DNA of 64,000 nucleotides from Actinomadura parmotrematis (GTDB taxonomy: Bacteria > Actinomycetota > Actinomycetes > Streptosporangiales > Streptosporangiaceae), in NCBI RefSeq assembly GCF_019458805.1, contig NZ_JAIBOA010000014.1, positions 62,001 to 126,000 of the forward strand. Direction: 5' to 3'. This document shows positions 53,269 to 61,006 of this stretch, piece after piece. Below the pieces are notes generated by a model. The model was not told where the DNA came from. It did not search any database and saw only the letters and a program-made list of their open reading frames with translations. The position numbers were made by a program, and so were the translations under genes. The stretch's first letter is position 1. Every line of letters starts with the position of its first letter.

Positions 53269-54174
53269 TCAGGACGCCGTCCCCGGCACCGGCCGCGCCG
53301 CCCGCCGGGCCCGCCGCCCGCTGCGGAGCCCGTCCCACGTCAGCGTCACGAGCGCCAGCCAGACCAGCAGGAACCCCGCCCAGCGGCTCGGCGGCATCTC
53401 CTCGTGCTGCACCAGCAGCCCGATGAGGAACTGCAGGACGGGCGCCAGGTACTGCAGCATCCCGATCGTCGTCATGGGGACGCGGACCGCCGCGGCGTTG
53501 AACAGCAGCAGCGGCACCGCCGTCACCACGCCCGCCCCGACCAGCAGCAGCGCCTGCCCGGCGCCCTCGTGGCCGAACGTCGCGTCCCCGCGCAGCTCCA
53601 GCGCGGCCGCGAAGGCGAGCGCCGGGACGAACATCACCGCCGTCTCGACCGTCAGGCCCTCCGCGGACGGCATGTCGGCGAACTTCTTGACCAGCCCGTA
53701 GGTCCCGAACGAGAACGCGAGGACGAGCGCGATCCACGGCGGCCGCCCGTAGTCGACGGTCAGCACCAGCACCGCCGCGGCGCCGAGGCCGACGGCCGCC
53801 CACTGCCAGCGCCGCAGCCGCTCCCGGAAGACCAGCACCCCGAACACCACGCTGATCAGCGGGTTGATGAAGTAGCCGAGCGCGGCCTCGATCGTCCGCC
53901 CGGCGTTCACCGCGTAGATGTAGGTGCCCCAGTTGACGCTGATCACCAGCGCGGCCGCCGCCAGCAGCCCCACGCGGCGCCGCGTCAGCGTCCGCAGCCA
54001 GGCCCACTGCCGGCGGACCGCGAGGACGGCGAGCACCGCGACCAGCGACCACATGACGCGGTGGGCGAGGATCTCCAGCGCCCCGGCGGGCTTCAGCAGC
54101 GGCCAGTAGAGGGGGAACAGCCCCCAGAGCACGTAGGCGGCGACGCCGCACACCATTCCGCGACGGTTCAGCAC
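53269..54174 (-). CDS. rarD: EamA family transporter RarD
   Basis: About 301 residues, ten membrane segments. RarD signatures: VAAYVLWGLFPLYWPLLKP near the N-terminus, ILAHRVMWSLV, VNWGTYIYAVNAGRTIEAALGYFINPLISV over two segments, and GMLQYLAPVLQFLIGL. GTG 54174 is preferred: TAGCTT at 54187-54182 on this strand places the start point there (leaderless); a TTG at 54183 is the alternative. Its substrate is not known. Divergent from msrA. Confidence 0.88.
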   Translation of the reverse strand: MLNRRGMVCGVAAYVLWGLFPLYWPLLKPAGALEILAHRVMWSLVAVLAVLAVRRQWAWLRTLTRRRVGLLAAAALVISVNWGTYIYAVNAGRTIEAALGYFINPLISVVFGVLVFRERLRRWQWAAVGLGAAAVLVLTVDYGRPPWIALVLAFSFGTYGLVKKFADMPSAEGLTVETAVMFVPALAFAAALELRGDATFGHEGAGQALLLVGAGVVTAVPLLLFNAAAVRVPMTTIGMLQYLAPVLQFLIGLLVQHEEMPPSRWAGFLLVWLALVTLTWDGLRSGRRARRAARPVPGTAS

Positions 54175-54278
54175 GCGCGCCAAGCTATCAGGACGTAAGC
54201 AGTCAAAAGCGGCACGGGACTGACAAGTCGCCGCGCCCGGGGCATGAGCCCGCGCGCCGCGCGAGCTAACCTGAAGCC

Positions 54279-54931
<653 letters not shown>

Positions 54932-54932
<1 letters not shown>

Positions 54933-55185
54933 TGCCCCCATCCTCCGGCTGGGTGTGGTCGTCCGATCTCCGCCCGTCCATGGAGATGGTGTCGGAGGTC
55001 GTCGGCTACGACTTCGACGACTCCTACCCGCTGGTGGGGCGGCACGAGCTCGAGGTTCGCCTCGCGCAGGCGGTGGACGGCAACGAAGTGCCGGTGGAGA
55101 TCGACACGTCCGACGAACGCGTCCAGGACTCGCTCTCGCTGCTGTACGCGGTGTTCTCCCGTTACCAGGTCGTCCCGTCCACCGC
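54932..55185 (+). pseudogene. truncated 5' end of an unidentified gene
   Basis: The frame starting at the ATG in the msrA stop shows normal GC-ending codons for about 85 codons (SEVVGYDFDDSYPLVGRHEL, SDERVQDSLSLLYAVFSRYQ) and then loses coding character near 55185, although the frame stays open to 55561. The original product is not recognised. A short intact protein cannot be excluded. Confidence 0.4.
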
Positions 55186-55312
55186 TGACCGTCGATGCGG
55201 GCGCTCCACCGGAGAACGCGATCATGCAGGGGCGGGCGGGCTCCGTCCGCGCCTCCTCCAGCGGATTCGTCGAGGCACTGCTCATCCGGAGAGCGGCTGC
55301 CTGCCTGGGGGC

Positions 55313-55403
55313 ATGAGCACGCGCAACGTCGGGCGACGGTTCCGGGAAGTACGCAAGCGGCGGGACCTGACCCAGCGCGAATTCGCCCGTCGCGCCGGCG
55401 TGG
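55313..55403 (+). pseudogene. fragment of an XRE-family helix-turn-helix gene
   Basis: ATG followed by TRNVGRRFREVRKRRDLTQR and EFARRAGV, the first helices of an XRE regulator. After about 30 codons the homology ends and the sequence becomes, in another frame, a propeller-like fragment. A relic of a fusion or deletion. Confidence 0.45.
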
Positions 55404-55409
55404 TCGGTC

Positions 55410-55601
55410 GGGTACGACGCGCAGGCGAAGAGGACGGTCGCGCTGCGCTTCCAGGACGGACGCTGGGTGCGCCGGCGGACCCCGGCGCCCATGATCAGCG
55501 GCTACACCTTCGCCGTCCGGTCGACGCGGGACGTCTGGATCGCCTGCACGTGCGACGTTGATGTCGGAAACCCGCCAGTCCTCTTGGGCGCGCCCCTCTA
55601 G
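55410..55601 (+). pseudogene. beta-propeller-like repeat fragment
   Basis: One blade-like unit, GYDAQAKRTVALRFQDGRW then SGYTFAVRSTRDVWIAC, ending in TAG at 55601, without a start codon or other blades. Similar units occur in multi-repeat secreted actinomycete proteins. The frame differs from the preceding XRE fragment. Confidence 0.45.
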
Positions 55602-55611
55602 CGTCGCCGGC

Positions 55612-55782
55612 ATGTCGCAGTAGAGCCGAGAGATCGTCCAGAACGCCTGGAAAGCCTTCGCCACCCACGACGCCGACGACTACTGCTTCGTCTTCGAGCT
55701 GGAGGGCGGGCGGATCCACCGGGTCCGCGAGTACATGGACACGGCTCGCGGGCACCGCATGGTCTTCGGCGAGCGCCCGTAG
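55612..55782 (+). pseudogene. SnoaL-like/ketosteroid-isomerase-related pseudogene (early stop and internal deletion)
   Basis: ATG TCG CAG TAG gives a stop at codon 4; the same frame then reads IVQNAWKAFATHDADD joined directly to YCFVFELEGGRIHRVREYMD and ends ARGHRMVFGERP. In the family these segments are the first helix and the last strands, separated by about 80 residues that are missing here. TAGCGT before the ATG looks like a retained promoter. Two independent lesions make it clearly nonfunctional. Confidence 0.75.
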
Positions 55783-55823
55783 CTATCGGTCGAACGAGCG
55801 CCCGGCGTTCCGGCGGACGCGGA

Positions 55824-56507
55824 TCAGCCCTGGCAGGGCGGGGCGGCGCCCCAGCCCCAGCGGGGGACGGGGGCCTGCCGGACGGGGGAGGCGTCCGGCT
55901 GGGATTTGGCGACGGCCAGGCGGGTGCCCCACTCGATGCAGTCCATGAAGGCGGTGCGGAACTCCGGGTCGGCGGGGAGGCCGACGTCGTCGGCGGCGAC
56001 GGCCAGGAGGTCCACCCAGCGGCGGCGCCGGGCCTCGGTGATGCCGCGGCCCAGGTGCTGGGCGAGCATGTGCGCGTAGCCGCCGCGTCCGGTGGTGTAG
56101 CGGGGCGCGCCGCCGAAGACCTCGGCTAGCCACATGGCGACGTGGCGGGGGTGGCCAGGGTCCATGCGGGCGAAGAGCGGGCCGACGACGTCGTCGGCCA
56201 GGACGCGGTCGTAGAACCGGCGGGTGAGCTCCTCGAACGCCTCGGCCCCGCCCGCCCGCTCGTAGCGGCGCATCTCCTCGACGGCGTCGACGTAGGGGCG
56301 GATCTCGGCGAGGAAGCCCGGGAAGTGCTCGCCCATGCGGAACCCGTCCGGGTGGTCGCCGGCCGAGGTCCAGGTGATCCGCAGGATGTGGGAGGCGGGC
56401 TCGTCGGTGCAGCGGCCGAGCTCGTAGCCGACGCACTGCGGGGCCTTGGCGAGGAAGGCGGCCGCCCGGTCGTCGGGGACGCGGTAGCGGAGGTACTCCA
56501 CGATCAT
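55824..56507 (-). CDS. antibiotic-monooxygenase (ABM) domain fused to a group II truncated hemoglobin
   Basis: 227 residues from ATG 56507 (GAAGGG 6 nt upstream). Residues 1-90 are an ABM/quinol-monooxygenase-like domain (MIVEYLRYRVPDDRAAAFLA, SFEDPASHILR-type middle). Residues about 95-210 are a truncated hemoglobin: FYDRVLADDVVGPLFARMDP (B10 Tyr), HPRHVAMWLAEVFGG, the proximal His in HMLAQHLGRGIT and the G8 Trp in RRRRWVDLL. Such chimeras are known in Streptomyces. Likely role in NO/O2 chemistry coupled to a quinone or redox compound. Cytosolic, single gene. Confidence 0.88.
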   Translation of the reverse strand: MIVEYLRYRVPDDRAAAFLAKAPQCVGYELGRCTDEPASHILRITWTSAGDHPDGFRMGEHFPGFLAEIRPYVDAVEEMRRYERAGGAEAFEELTRRFYDRVLADDVVGPLFARMDPGHPRHVAMWLAEVFGGAPRYTTGRGGYAHMLAQHLGRGITEARRRRWVDLLAVAADDVGLPADPEFRTAFMDCIEWGTRLAVAKSQPDASPVRQAPVPRWGWGAAPPCQG

Positions 56508-56707
56508 CGGATGCCCTTCGCCGTGCGGTGCCGTGCCCGATGTGGAGGTGATCATGTGATCGGAGCGTTCACATGGTCTCGTGGGACATCGTGCCGGGCG
56601 GCCGTGGTGATCAAGGTGGTGGGCGGTGTTCATCCGGCGTTCGCCCGGGGAAGGGCAGGGGGTCCTATTTTCGGGGTGTTCGTCCCCCCTCCGAATGAAG
56701 GACGCCC

Positions 56708-57736
56708 ATGCTCTCTCCCACCCGGCGGCTCCGCCTGCTCGCCGTCCCGCTGACGGCGGGGGCGCTCACCGCCCTCGGTCCCGGCGCGTCGGCCGCGGCG
56801 CCCGACGTGGACGTCACCGCGACCGTGGAGACGGCACCGGTCGCCCACAGCGGGGACGCCGCCGACGACCCGGCGATCTGGGTCGACAAGGCCGCGCCCG
56901 CGAACTCCGCCGTCATCGCGACCGACAAGAAGGGCGCGCTCAACGTCTACGCGCTGAACGGCTCGCTGATCCAGAGCATCGCCGGCGACTACGGCAACAA
57001 CGTCGACGTCCGCGACGACATCGTCATCTCGGCCGACGACGAGGCCAACGACGGCGACGGCGCCATGCACATCTACCGGATCAGCGCGTCGACGCGGAGG
57101 CTGACGCTGCTGAAGACCGTGAACACCGAGGTCACCGCGCACGGGATCTGCATGTACAAGTCCCCGGCGACCGGCAAGATCTACGCCTACCCGAACTCGA
57201 CCTCCGGCCGCCTGGAGCAGTGGGAGATCGCGGTCAGCGGCAGTACCGTGACGGCGACGTCGGTGCGCCTGTTCGACGCCGGCACCGCCGTCGAGGGCTG
57301 CTACGCCGACGAGACGACCGGCAAGCTCTACCTGGGTGAGGAGGACGTCGGCGTCTGGGTCTACGGCGCCGAGCCGACCGCCGGGACGGTCCGCACGAAG
57401 CTGGACGCGACCGGGTCCGCCGGCCACATCACCGCCGACGTGGAGGGCATCACGGCGGCCGGGACGCACCTGTTCGTGTCCTCGCAGGGCAGCAACGACT
57501 ACACCGTCTACGACCGCGGCACCGGCGCCTACCAGGGCCGCTTCTCGGTGGTGAACGGCACCGCCGCCGACGACTGCGAGGACACCGACGGCATCGACGC
57601 GACGGCGTCCGCGCTCGGCACCGCCTTCCCGAAGGGCCTGTTCGTCTGCCAGGACGGGTCCAACGGCGCCCCCGGCACCAGCGGGAACCAGAACTTCAAG
57701 TTCGTCCCCCTGGAGCGCATCACCGCGTCGTTCTGA
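56708..57736 (+). CDS. secreted beta-propeller phytase
   Basis: 342 residues. Signal peptide LRLLAVPLTAGALTALGPGASAAAP with cleavage near residue 30. Six-bladed propeller features of Bacillus-type 3-phytases: DDPAIWVDKAAP, VIATDKKGALNVYALNG, GNNVDVRDD, and VEGCYADETTGKLYLGEEDVGVW. The many acidic residues bind Ca2+, and the enzyme releases phosphate from Ca-phytate outside the cell. AAGGA lies before the ATG. Free-standing, probably phosphate-regulated, but no PHO box was identified. Confidence 0.88.
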   Translation: MLSPTRRLRLLAVPLTAGALTALGPGASAAAPDVDVTATVETAPVAHSGDAADDPAIWVDKAAPANSAVIATDKKGALNVYALNGSLIQSIAGDYGNNVDVRDDIVISADDEANDGDGAMHIYRISASTRRLTLLKTVNTEVTAHGICMYKSPATGKIYAYPNSTSGRLEQWEIAVSGSTVTATSVRLFDAGTAVEGCYADETTGKLYLGEEDVGVWVYGAEPTAGTVRTKLDATGSAGHITADVEGITAAGTHLFVSSQGSNDYTVYDRGTGAYQGRFSVVNGTAADDCEDTDGIDATASALGTAFPKGLFVCQDGSNGAPGTSGNQNFKFVPLERITASF

Positions 57737-57767
57737 CGATGTCGGAGGCCGGTGCCATCATCGGGCC

Positions 57768-58298
57768 ATGAACGATCATGACGAGCTGGTGCGGCGGGTC
57801 GCCGAGCGGGCGGGCGAGGAGGCCGGGGCCGCGCTCGTCCCCGCCACCGCCGGGCAGGTGGCGGAGGCCGAGGCGGCGCTCGGCTTCCCGCTGCCGCCGC
57901 TCCTCGCGCGGCTCTACCGGGAGGTCGGCGACGGCGGCTTCGGGCCCGAATACCGGCTCCTGCCGCTGATCGATGGGGCGGGACCGACCGCCGTCGGCAC
58001 CTACCGGGAGAAGCGCGCCCCGGGACGGTGGCCGGCCGGCGTGCTGCCCATCCTCACCTGGGGCTGCGCGATGTACGCCGCCGTCGACTGCACGGACCCC
58101 GCCGCGCCCGTCCTGCTCTTCGAGCCCAGCGCCGTGACCGACGACTGGGAGCACGCCTGGTTCCTGGACGCCGGCGACCTCGCGGACTGGCTGCGGACCT
58201 GGCTCGCGGACGCCGGCTGGTACGAGGAGGAGATCATGGAGGATCCGAGCTTCGTCGGCCCGCAGCCCTGGCCGGACGCCGCCCGCCGCCTGGCCTGA
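57768..58298 (+). CDS. SMI1/KNR4 family protein
   Basis: 176 residues. Signature at the N-terminal half: TAGQVAEAEAALGFPLPPLLARLYREVGDGGFGPEYRLLPL (two segments), and later GVLPILTWGCAMYAAVDC and DLADWLRTWLADAG. In many bacteria such proteins are immunity partners of polymorphic toxins, in others simply housekeeping. No toxin gene is adjacent; three small cytosolic proteins follow. Confidence 0.85.
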   Translation: MNDHDELVRRVAERAGEEAGAALVPATAGQVAEAEAALGFPLPPLLARLYREVGDGGFGPEYRLLPLIDGAGPTAVGTYREKRAPGRWPAGVLPILTWGCAMYAAVDCTDPAAPVLLFEPSAVTDDWEHAWFLDAGDLADWLRTWLADAGWYEEEIMEDPSFVGPQPWPDAARRLA

Positions 58299-58387
58299 GA
58301 GTCAGACGCGGCGCTCGACGGCCTGCCGCCGGCCGATTCCGCCGATCTCGGTCGGGGGCTCCGCTAGGTTCGGGGCGGGAGGCGGAC

Positions 58388-58981
58388 ATGGGTGACTATT
58401 TCGTGGCGGTCGTGGACGTCGAGGCGACGCCGCGGGACGCGGAGCGGCTGGCGGCGGACGTGCGCGCGTGGCTGGTCGCGGAGGGCGTCGTGGCGGCCGA
58501 GCGCACCGAGTGCGTCATCGGGAGCGCCACCGGCCATGCGCCCGGCCCGCGCGCCGGCGAGGCCGTCGACGGGTCCGGCCGGGACGGGTCCTGGCGGGAC
58601 CTCTGGCACAACGGCGTGGACGTCCGGGCCGGCCACCGCGTCCACGACGCCGGCCAGGGCGACCCGACGGGCGTCGCCTGCCCGCACTGCGCGCACGAGA
58701 TCGACCTGATGGACGACGGCTACGAGCTGGACCACGAGGCGTGGGCGCCCTTCGCCGCGGTCGTCCACGGCTGGGACGAGGGGCGCGAGGTCGTCCTGGA
58801 CTGCCCGTCGTGCGGGCGGCCGGTCGAGCCGACCGCGTGGAAGTGGACCGACGACTACTTCGTCCTCGCCCACCTGGGCGTCACCTTCTGGAACTGGCCG
58901 CCGCTGCGCCCCGCCTTCCTGGCCGGCCTCGCGCGCCGCCTCGGCGGCCACCGCGTCACCGTCCTGGAGGGCAAGCTGTGA
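58388..58981 (+). CDS. hypothetical protein with a zinc-ribbon-like CxxC pair
   Basis: 197 residues. N-terminal region DYFVAVVDVEATPRDAERLA; a putative metal site with ACPHCAHEIDLMD and LDCPSCGRPVEPT (two CxxC about 45 residues apart). Tryptophan-rich end (WKWTDDYFVLAHLGVTFWNW). Coupled to the next gene (GTGA overlap). Resembles uncharacterised actinobacterial proteins; I do not recognise a function. Confidence 0.7.
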   Translation: MGDYFVAVVDVEATPRDAERLAADVRAWLVAEGVVAAERTECVIGSATGHAPGPRAGEAVDGSGRDGSWRDLWHNGVDVRAGHRVHDAGQGDPTGVACPHCAHEIDLMDDGYELDHEAWAPFAAVVHGWDEGREVVLDCPSCGRPVEPTAWKWTDDYFVLAHLGVTFWNWPPLRPAFLAGLARRLGGHRVTVLEGKL

Positions 58982-59307
58982 GCGGCGCGGGCTGGTACGG
59001 CGTCCGCTGCGTGATCAGGCACGGGGAGCGCGACGAGCCGTCCTACGAGGAGACGATCACCATCTGGCGGGCCGCCTCCCCCGAGGAGGCGATGGCGAAG
59101 GCGGAGGCGGAGACGGCCGAGACCGCCGAGATCCTCGGAGCCAAGGCCCTCGGGATCGTCCAGAGCTACTTCATCGGCGACGAGGAGACCGTCGGCGAGG
59201 GGACCGAGGTGTTCTCCCTCATCAGGGAGAGCGACCTGGACGCCGACGCCTACCTCGACGCCTTCTTCGACACCGGCCGCGAGTACCAGCGCAAGACGGA
59301 CGGCTGA
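58978..59307 (+). CDS. DUF4288-like small protein
   Basis: 109 residues beginning GWYGVRCVIRHGERDEPSYE, followed by ETITIWRAASPEEAMAKAEAE, the pattern of DUF4288 proteins, and an acidic C-terminus. GTG start overlaps the upstream stop. Probably acts with the CxxC protein. Together with the SMI1/KNR4 gene it suggests an accessory immunity-type island, which is inference only. Confidence 0.65.
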   Translation: MSGAGWYGVRCVIRHGERDEPSYEETITIWRAASPEEAMAKAEAETAETAEILGAKALGIVQSYFIGDEETVGEGTEVFSLIRESDLDADAYLDAFFDTGREYQRKTDG

Positions 59308-59313
59308 GCGCGG

Positions 59314-59622
59314 TCAGGGGACGCCGGCGAGGCGGAGGAGGGCGGTGGTGGCGGCCGCGGCCAGGACGATGGCGGGGAAGGGGGCGCAGCGCCAGGCCAG
59401 GGCGGCGGCGACGGCGACGCCGGCGGGGCGGGCCCAGCCCGCGAAGGCGTGGCCCTCCAGGAGGGCGGACGTGGCGACGAGGGCGGCCAGCAGGACGGCG
59501 GTCGCCGCCGTCAGGAGCCGCTCGGCGCGCGGGGGGACGGTGACGCGGCCCGCGAGGAGCGGGCCCGCGACGCGGAAGGCGTAGGTGCCGGCGGCGAGGG
59601 CGAGGACGGCGAGGAGCGTCAT
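59314..59622 (-). CDS. azlD: branched-chain amino acid exporter small subunit AzlD
   Basis: 102 residues, four hydrophobic segments, starting TLLAVLALAAGTYAFRVAGPLLAGR, the AzlD signature. It pairs with AzlC, whose stop overlaps its start by four bases. Exports branched-chain amino acids or analogues. Convergent with the DUF4288-like gene, 6 bp apart. Confidence 0.88.
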   Translation of the reverse strand: MTLLAVLALAAGTYAFRVAGPLLAGRVTVPPRAERLLTAATAVLLAALVATSALLEGHAFAGWARPAGVAVAAALAWRCAPFPAIVLAAAATTALLRLAGVP

Positions 59623-60299
59623 CGGGCGGCCTCCGTCCGGGCCGGGCGGAAGAGCAGCAGGGCGAGCGGGGCGAGCAGGACGGGCAGGCCCGCGGGCAGG
59701 AACGGGGCCGCGGCGACGGCGGCGGCGGCGCCGAGCGCGGCGGCTTTGCGGACGGCGGGGGCGGCGAGCGCCGGGAAGATCAGGGCCAGCAGGACGGCGG
59801 GGAAGGCCGCGTCCAGGCCGAGCGCGTCCGTGGAGTGCAGCGACCGCCCGGCGAGCGCGCCGGCGGCGACGGCGAGGTTCCAGCAGGCGAACAGGGCGAG
59901 GCCGCAGAGCCGGAAGACGGCGCGGCGGCCGGCCGGGTCGCGCCGGCGCAGGGTGAAGGCGAGCGCCTCGTCCATGATCAGGTGGGCGCCGAGGTAGCGG
60001 GTCCAGCGGCCGCCGACGACGTCGGACAGCGCGAACCCGAACAGCAGCAGCCGGGCGTTGAGGACGAGGCCGGTGGCGACGGCGGCGAGGGCGCTCCCGC
60101 CGGCGAGGACGACGCCGAGGGCGGCGAACTGGGCGCCGCCCGCGAAGACCAGCAGGGACAGGGCGATCGGGAGCCACGCGGGCAGGCCGCCGGCCGTGGC
60201 GATGGCGCCGAAGGACGCGCCGACCAGCGCGTCGGCCGCGCAGACCAGGGCGATGTCGCGGAGCGTCGCCCGATCGATCGTTCGGTGCAAAGAACGCAT
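59619..60299 (-). CDS. azlC: branched-chain amino acid exporter large subunit AzlC
   Basis: 226 residues from ATG 60299, with about seven membrane segments. AzlC features: DALVGASFGAIATAGGLPAWLPIALSLLVFAGGAQFAALGV over three helices, and YLGAHLIMDEALAFTLRR. A promoter with CATTCT ending at 60307 would start transcription at about 60300, giving a leaderless ATG; GTG 60305 is the alternative. Divergent from the XRE-cupin regulator. Confidence 0.88.
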   Translation of the reverse strand: MRSLHRTIDRATLRDIALVCAADALVGASFGAIATAGGLPAWLPIALSLLVFAGGAQFAALGVVLAGGSALAAVATGLVLNARLLLFGFALSDVVGGRWTRYLGAHLIMDEALAFTLRRRDPAGRRAVFRLCGLALFACWNLAVAAGALAGRSLHSTDALGLDAAFPAVLLALIFPALAAPAVRKAAALGAAAAVAAAPFLPAGLPVLLAPLALLLFRPARTEAAR

Positions 60300-60343
60300 G
60301 TTCACTAGAATGAACGTATGCCAGAATGTTCGTCAAGCCGAAC
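60300..60343. promoter_or_regulatory. azlC promoter covered by two tandem GTTCR-N6-YGAAC operators
   Basis: Minus strand: -35 TTGACG (60336-60331), 18-bp spacer, -10 CATTCT (60312-60307). Two 16-bp dyads, GTTCACTAGAATGAAC (60300-60315) and GTTCGTCAAGCCGAAC (60328-60343), cover the -10 and the -35. Centres are 28 bp apart. The divergent XRE-cupin protein is the obvious candidate binder. Confidence 0.75.
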
Positions 60344-60366
60344 GATGCGACCTCTGGAGCGAACAC

Positions 60367-60924
60367 ATGGGCGAGCAGGCCGAGCTGGGCGCGGTGATCG
60401 CCGCGTCGCTCCGGCGCGAGCGGGAGCGGACCGGGCTCAGCCTGAGCGCCCTCGCGCAGCGGGCGGGCGTCGCCAAGTCGACGCTGTCCAAGCTGGAGTC
60501 GGGCGGCGGCAACCCGAGCGTCGAGGTGCTGTGGGCGCTCGGCGTCGCGCTCGGCGTCCCGCTCAGTCGCCTCGTGGACCCGCCGCGGCCGCGGGTGCGG
60601 GTGCTGCGCGCGGGCGAGGGGCCGATCACCTACTCCGAGCGGGCCGACTACCAGGCGACGCTGCTCGCGTCCTGCCCGCCCGGCGCGCGCCGCGACATCT
60701 ACCGGATCGCGGCGCAGCCCGGCACGGCGCGCGCCTCCGACCCGCACGCGCCCGGTACCGTCGAGCACGTCCTGATCGGCGCCGGGCGCGCCCTCGCGGG
60801 CCCGGCGGACGAGCCGGCCGAGCTCGGGCCGGGCGACTACATCACCTACCCGGGGGACGTCCCGCACGTCTTCGAGGCGCTCGCCGCGGACACCGGCGCG
60901 ATGATCGTGATGGAGCACGTCTGA
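60367..60924 (+). CDS. XRE-family regulator with a C-terminal cupin domain
   Basis: 185 residues. Helix-turn-helix: LGAVIAASLRRERERTGLSL, LAQRAGVAKSTLSKLESGGG and NPSVEVLWALGVALGVPLS. The cupin domain (about 85-185) has EHVLIGAGRALAGP and LGPGDYITYPGDVPHVFEAL, a small-molecule pocket. ATG after GGAGCG. Divergent from azlC, so it probably senses an amino acid and controls the exporter. Confidence 0.9.
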   Translation: MGEQAELGAVIAASLRRERERTGLSLSALAQRAGVAKSTLSKLESGGGNPSVEVLWALGVALGVPLSRLVDPPRPRVRVLRAGEGPITYSERADYQATLLASCPPGARRDIYRIAAQPGTARASDPHAPGTVEHVLIGAGRALAGPADEPAELGPGDYITYPGDVPHVFEALAADTGAMIVMEHV

Positions 60925-61006
60925 CCGCCGCGCCGCGGAACCCTGCCCCGGACGGTACCGGTCGTGGTATATCCGGCTTGTCGTCCATCGCTCCTGGAGG
61001 GCCCCC

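Noticed and set aside
53257..53271. TGACAG-cga-CTGTCA dyad at the 3' end of rarD
   Set aside because: Short, overlaps the stop codon and lacks promoter context; it may be part of a weak terminator, but nothing supports a regulatory site.
57768..59307. Polymorphic toxin locus around the SMI1/KNR4 gene
   Set aside because: No large toxin, secretion signal or RHS/WXG gene is adjacent; only small cytosolic proteins are present.
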